Shown piece by piece: positions 58,561 through 64,000 of a stretch of DNA of 64,000 nt. The notes below the pieces were generated by a model that saw nothing but the letters and a program-made list of their open reading frames with translations, ran no database searches and was not told the origin of the DNA. Positions within the stretch are counted from its first letter, which is position 1. The number at the start of each line of letters is the position of its first letter. Made by a program: the position numbers and the translations under genes. Origin of the DNA: Tanypteryx hageni (lineage: Eukaryota; Arthropoda; Insecta; Odonata; Petaluridae); the NCBI GenBank assembly GCA_028673005.1, contig CM054117.1, positions 50,296,870-50,360,869 on the forward strand, written 5' to 3'.

Positions 58561-58900
58561 CTCTCTCCCTTTTTGCTCTTCATATCTCTGTATTTTATAC
58601 GATATACTTTTCTCTTTTTGTCTCCTCCACTTGATTGCTTTTTGAGTTTCTCCCTCTTAAAAGTGAGAGCGTCTGTCTTTTTTTAATTTCCTGTATTTTC
58701 ATCCTCTCTCTCTCTCTCTCTGCTTCTCTCTCTTCTTTATCTCTATTTCATTATCTCCTCTTTCCTTTTTCACTCTTTTCTCTATCTGTTTTTATCACTT
58801 CTCTTTCTCTCTTCCTCTTTTCTCTCTCTCTCTTTTATCACTTTTTTACCCCTCTCTCTCTCTCCCCTTTGTTTTCCTTCCTTCTTCGAATTATACGTCT
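58560..58900. repeat. CT-rich tract
   Basis: Polypyrimidine DNA with (TC)n runs near 58705-58722 and 58820-58832. Similar patches lie at 59240-59460 and 59610-59645. Confidence 0.75.
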
Positions 58901-58991
58901 CGATCTGCAGATTTGCAGGAAAATGATAAAATTGAAATCGGTCGTACCGTTGGCGAGATATTGAGGTTTTTTTGTGACCGGCTAATCTCAG

Positions 58992-59096
58992 CTCGACGTA
59001 GTTGTAGTGGTTGATGTTAAGGTGACGCTGCTAGCGGACATTACTCGACGTAAGAGATAACGGGTGATGTTAAAGTGGCGCTCCTAGCGGACATTA
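58992..59096 (+). repeat. Two-copy tandem repeat, unit about 52 bp
   Basis: Units 58992-59043 and 59044-59096 both start CTCGACGTA and end GCTAGCGGACATTA or CCTAGCGGACATTA, sharing TGATGTTAA(G/A)GTG(A/G)CGCT. They differ by scattered substitutions. Confidence 0.8.
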
Positions 59097-59099
59097 GTA

Positions 59100-61076
59100 G
59101 AAGGAAATACACCTAGCAGTCGCTGAGTTTCTTGGTAATGTGACAGAAGGCTAACTACCGAGACAATATTTAATATAACCAACCAGTCGATTTATCGACG
59201 GGCAACTACTAGTCTCATTTATTTTCTCGCTTAGCTTTCCATTTTCATTCCTGTATTATTTCTTTCTTTCTCCATTCCTTTCTGTCTATCTCCATTGCTC
59301 CACCTTTTCCTTTGTATCCCCCCTCTCTCTCTCAATCAAGCTCTCTTTCATTCCCTTATTCCGATACACCTTTCTTTCTCTCTCTCTCCTTATGGTGTTC
59401 ATACTCTTTCCCTCTCCGCCTCTTCATCCCTCCGGATATTTTTCTCTTTCTCTCTCGGGTGCCTCTCACACACATACGATGGAGAGTATAGGATGTGAGC
59501 TTTTCGAAAGAGGGAACTGGGGAAAAGGAAACGGGAGTGGGAGTGGATGAGGAGACGGCAGGAAAGGAAAAAAAGGACGATCAATTTTTTTAGAATGGAG
59601 AAGGGTATGTTTCTCCCTCTCTCTGTCTCTCTCTCTCTCTCTCTCGGGAGAGATTTTCTCGTTGCGGAGGGACATTGCGATAATCGTTAGAGAGCGTTGG
59701 GCGCGCGCGCCCGACATGAAGCCTTTAGCCTAAGTTTGAACGAGTTCCGGGGGAAAAATAGCAGAGGGATCCCTCCCCCCCCCTAACCCCCTAAGCGCGC
59801 GTGGTACAAGAGGAGAAGGGTATCTGGAGGAATGTTTTTTTTTTCCCCTGGAGAAAGGAATGACGAGATGTGTGACGCGTGAACTGGGCGAATAATACCA
59901 AGGCGGGGGAGCACTTACGTTTTTTTTTTCTTTTTTGTTCTCTCGCACGTCGATGGACGCCATAAAATGGGCGATGGGAATGAAACTAAGGCCCTTTTTG
60001 GTCTAAATGAACTAATCGTGGCATTTTTGTATTTGGAACTGAGGTAGTAAACGCCACTTTTAAATAATTTTATCGTATTTTTATGTCGAGTTTTCCTTGA
60101 ATGTATCATTTATGGAAATCTTTCTTGCCAAGAACTTGCATTCTATTTCAAAGATATTATGTGTAGCGATAAAAAATTACTTATCCTAAATCATCGCAAA
60201 TAGGCTAAAAGCCAGGTGTCAACGACTGATCAGAATAATTTTCACAAAAGTGTCAATGGAGTGCATTGCATTTTTATGTCATTTTATCCTTGAATATTTC
60301 ATTTATATCTACATGTTACCCAGCAATTCAACAAAATTCCCGTGCGGTAGGTGGTGCAGTGCACCAAAATGTGTCTAATAGTTTTCGCTTGTGTGTTTGA
60401 CCATCCTATGCCTCGGTCTTGATGCTATTTATTTGTTTTTAATGGTGAATGATAAAAATATCAGTTATATTAATATCGCACTAAGCTTTACGTTGAAAAA
60501 TAAATGAAAACTATTGGAGATAAAAATAACCACTTATCTTTGTGGCTGGAAAATGTGACCTATATCTCGTGAAGAGGTGCGTTCTATTTCATTTAACCTG
60601 CTGATTAGTTTCAAAACCTTCCTAGATAATTTAGTGATTCAATTTCAAACTTCATATTTTGGAACGTTTCCCTCTGCTAATTTTCTCTGCTGCTGTCTGA
60701 CCTGTGAATCTATTTTTAACTTCTGTATCCTGCTCATGTTATTCACACCCGGAAATCTTTTAAAATCCCTACTTTAGAGCATGGATCACAATAAACCTTA
60801 AAACAAAATGCATCCAAACAATTTGGGTCCACCCTTTGTTTTCTGCTCATTAAAACTGACTTAAATTGGGAATTTGGAGTCGCATTTTCAGCGTTCAAAT
60901 AATTTAAAAGCACTCCCCCGTAATCCTATCACAAAATGACGGAGCAGCCATAGCGTTCGTTGAGTCACGAAGATTTTTAGTCTCTTTGTGCATGATGAGC
61001 AGAATGTGAAAATCCATTCCACCGGAATCCACAGCTCCTTCTATCATAGGAATAAATATTAGTTAAGTTTCGTTTT
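59100..61076. other. Noncoding DNA, no gene seen
   Basis: CT patches in the first 550 bp, then AT-rich. A weak repeat (TTTTTATGTC...CCTTGAAT...TTCATTTAT) occurs at about 60073-60115 and 60268-60310. Confidence 0.5.
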
Positions 61077-62055
61077 TACTTTCTCCGTACGTAGTATAGG
61101 GAAAGTATTGTTTTCATGAAAAAATCGATTTCCAGATTTCCCCGGAAATAAACGTATTGAGGTCCCCTGAACACGTTTTGACCATTTTCTCGAAGATGTC
61201 TGTGTGTTTTTTGTGGGTGCTCTAATTCAAAAACTTAATCAGATCAGCGCGAAATTTTATATTTAACATTTTTATGATTTGCAAGAATTGATTAGTTTTT
61301 AGTAAAGATAGGTGAACCGGAAGTGGGTGTTTACTCTTGTCACATCCGTTTTTTTGAAATATTTGCTTTAATATTTGATTAATGTTAAAAGATATCGGGA
61401 TAATTTTTGTAGGAAATTTATTTTTCTACAACCTTTGTTTGAAACATTTTTCCATAGAGTGCATTGTTTATGAGATATTTTAAAAACTACTTTTTTTAAC
61501 TGCTACCACCTACCGGCGACTACTGTAAACAATTGAAACTTACTTACGTCTTAGTAACTCTCCTTTTTATTTTCTTAATTGTTGGAGATTCCTGGATATA
61601 ATATTCAATATCAGGAGGCTACGGTATGAATCTATTTCTGTTCTTTGTAAACTTTTTAAATTGTTCTCCCAGTTCCTTAAGATATTTATTGTCATTTAAC
61701 CAAGTGGTGAGCAACCTTTCCTATATGGAGAGCCGCATTGGTGGTTTCGAATTCCTTGGCGGGCCGCATTGCAAGTTGTCAATGCTTCGGCGGGCCGGAA
61801 TAAACTTTGAATCAGACGTTAATTAGATATTCTCAGGTATCATATCAGTGAAAATCAAGTCTAAAATAAGTTTCATGGCTAACATTTCAATCTCAAGAGC
61901 TTTATTGTCTTAATTTGAATGTATATTATATGAATTAGTGTGTTAAGTGCGCTCCGCAGGCCGTAGATTGTTCATCACTGATTTAACCCATTTGGAATTT
62001 TTAAAAATATTACAGGCATGGAGAAAGGCATGAGGTGACCACATGGCCATTTTTC
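61077..62055 (+). repeat. Hairpin-ended repeat, copy C, split by a MITE
   Basis: Starts with the hairpin TACTTTCTCCGTACGTAGTA...GGGAAAGTA and ends with GGCATG-AGGT-G-ACCA-CATGGCC (about 62027-62050). Without the 287 bp added by the hAT insertion (61702-61988) it is about 0.69 kb, like copy B1. Confidence 0.85.
61694..61988. mobile_element. Small hAT MITE nested in copy C, perfect 8-bp TSD
   Basis: Element 61702-61980 (279 bp). The left end is AAGTGGTGAGCAACC and the right end, reverse-complemented, CAGTGATGAACAATC. ATTTAACC is duplicated exactly at 61694-61701 and 61981-61988. The interior has GGCGGGCCGCATTG, as in the MITE at 9242-9567. Copy B1 shows the empty site (on the minus strand ATTGAACC, then TATTTGG). 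Confidence 0.9.
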
Positions 62056-62319
62056 TTTTAGCGATGAATAAAAAAGTTTTTCCCTGTTCTTATTCGCTGG
62101 CAGGTTCTTTGTCATCCTGGCTATGCATTATGCTAAATGCTCTCTGACCCGAAAGAATACGACAGCACGGTTGATTCAAACGTTATAAACGCTTTTATTT
62201 ATACCGTGCTGTGCATAAAGTGATTTTGAACAAGCTTACACGGTGTAAATTTTCGAAGAACAAATATTTCAGGAACTTCCATTTTTTCTTTGCTTTTTTA
62301 TTGAGGTAATGAGCATTTT

Positions 62320-62915
62320 TACTTTCTCCATATACGAGGTATAGAGAAAGTATTTTTTTCATGAATAAAATCGAATTCGAGATTGCAACGGAAATACATG
62401 TTTTAAGGTCCTCTGAACACGTTTTGACTATTTTCTCGATGATGTCGGTGTGTCTGTCTGTATGTGACAGATTTTTGTGTGCGCTCTAACTCAAAAACTA
62501 TTAATAAGTTCAACGCAAAATTTTACATTTAACATTTTTATAAAAGTTAGAAGATCTGATTAGTTTTTGGTAAAAATCGGTCGACCGGAAGTGGGTGTTT
62601 ATTCTTGTCACATCCGTTATTTTGAAATATTTGCTTTAATATTTGATAAATGTAAAAATGTATTGGAATAAAGGTTGTAGGAAATTTCATTTTCTACAAC
62701 CTTTGTTTGATAAATTTTTCCATATAATGCATTGTTTACGCCACCTACCGAAGACTATTGTTAACAATTGACTCTTAGTTACGTCTTAGTAACGCTTCTT
62801 TTTCTTTTCTTAATTGTCAACCGGAAGTAAATATTGACAAGGAACTCAGAGCTAACAACATGTAATTTGCCATATAAATATGGATAAAGTCATGTGGTGC
62901 CCACATCAGTTTATT
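62320..62915 (+). repeat. Hairpin-ended repeat, copy D
   Basis: Starts TACTTTCTCCATATAC-GAG-GTATAGAGAAAGTA (a 16-bp stem with one mismatch) and ends near AAAGTCATGTGGTGCCCACA. Compared with B1 and C it lacks the ATATCAGAAGGCTACGG middle block. Same orientation as copy C, 265 bp away. Confidence 0.85.
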
Positions 62916-64000
62916 TTTCTTGTTTTTGGTTTATTTGTGAGCATATGTGGCCGTGTGCAGCGTAAATATTACGTGGTTGCATAAATTTCAAGATAATATC
63001 GTTGATATATCTCACTTTTGGTAATTAGCGAACAAATGCAAGTTGTGGACGACTAATCGCGGAGTTATGCATGACGTAAGTCTCTTTTTGAATGCAAAGT
63101 ATGTCTTTTTTCCAATTATGCAAATCACTCTGTGGCCTTAAAATTTTCATTACTCTTTTCTTGGCGTCGGATTATGACATGAAGTAAAACTTTACGATGA
63201 GTTTCCGCGCATACGTGTTTGGGAATGGCTTTTCTTTAAATCCCGAAATACCGTCACGTTCTCGTCTTAGTAATTTAGTCATGCGCTGTAATTAATCACC
63301 TAGGTATTATCTTAACGTTTTAGCCTTTATTGTCCGCGTACATGCTAATTTGATATTTGATATCTCTTCATAAATTTTACTACTATCTCACGAAACGGGA
63401 TCTGCAAATCTTGCAGGCTTGCTTATACGCCGCAAAAGTTTACTTTGGAGTTAAATACGCAAGGTTTAACAAGTTAAAATTAGTGCTTTCTTTATTTTTT
63501 ATCGCCTATCGATAAAGTCGCGTGTTTATGTTTTGCCTCTCAACGTAAGCTATTTTAGGCAATTTCTTCTAAAATGGCGAGGTTAGAGTTCAGTTTCGAA
63601 GTAAGATGGCCTAACTCAAAGTTAAGCAAATTTTAGCCGTAAAAAGAATTAAAATAACGCAGCTTGCGTTTATCTTGAAATCCAATTCTTTCGCATCTCG
63701 CTAAAATTCCATTCAAACTTCTTAATTGAATCCGAAGCCTCAAGAATACGTCGCACTCAATCAAATTCGACTTTTAATTACAACTCTGCCGAGATAAAAC
63801 GTTTTAATTCCGGAGTTTTAAAACTCTTTCTTCCCTCTTTTTTTTTCTTTTCGCCGAATGAGAGATGAAGCTAATCAAACGAGGGCACTTCGGAGTGCCA
63901 TCTAATGAGCCTACCTCTTATGTCACCTGATACCAATCTCTGGGAAAGCTCCCGCTGTTTCGCCTTTTGCCGTTTTGACGTCCAGATATTTCATCCAACC
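62916..64000. other. Noncoding DNA to the window end, no gene seen
   Basis: AT-rich, with a slightly GC-richer end (63680-64000). No exon or repeat family was recognised. Confidence 0.5.

Overview
This window looks like intronic or intergenic DNA of a large, repeat-rich arthropod (probably insect) nuclear genome. It has no dense gene set, no operons and no prokaryotic signals. It does carry an AT-rich background, very long polypyrimidine/polypurine tracts and microsatellites, plus remnants of many eukaryotic transposon classes. The species cannot be named from the sequence alone. The only likely host coding sequence is one small internal exon at 50636-50747 (+ strand). It has a good acceptor and donor and a single open frame of 36 codons, but I do not recognise the product. 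If it is real, most of the window is intron of that gene.

Layout: 1-10800 is dominated by CT-rich low-complexity DNA. It contains two LINE/SINE-type 3' tails (1313-1378, 1700-1773), a 1.2 kb polypurine stretch (5690-6910), a hAT MITE that splits a pyrimidine tract (9242-9567) and a nested segmental duplication (9893-10792). 10800-17600 holds a hAT-like MITE (11779-12049), a TA microsatellite, a 1.7 kb pogo/Tigger-like element with a broken transposase N-terminus (14504-16188), and palindromes with a hammerhead-like core (16311-16441, 17464-17503). 17600-29570 has an inverted pair of dispersed repeats (16443-16602 and 21110-21269), a foldback repeat with TA cores (22271-22734), a tRNA-derived SINE head (25551-25621), a hAT MITE (27509-27946), a Tigger-type MITE (28337-28661) and a Helitron 3' terminus (29543-29572).

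29640-31305 is a 5'-truncated CR1/L2-group LINE on the minus strand with an open reverse transcriptase domain. 34380-35925 is another pyrimidine block containing a SINE with a tRNA-Met-like head and a LINE-like tail. 44813-48897 is a nest of transposons: a CACTA-type MITE abutting a hAT MITE, a pair of Tc1-like terminal repeats, an AT pentamer array, a LINE fragment, an ACC minisatellite and copies of an unclassified repeat with terminal hairpins. 54002-57641 is an entire but decayed hAT transposon with target-site duplications. 61077-62915 holds two more copies of the hairpin-ended repeat, one split by a small hAT element with a perfect 8-bp duplication.

The strongest leads are the ~0.7 kb repeat with structured hairpins at both ends, the repeated association of LINE/SINE 3' tails with long pyrimidine tracts, and the precisely datable nested insertions. 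Similarities between copies were judged by eye, so percent identities are not given.
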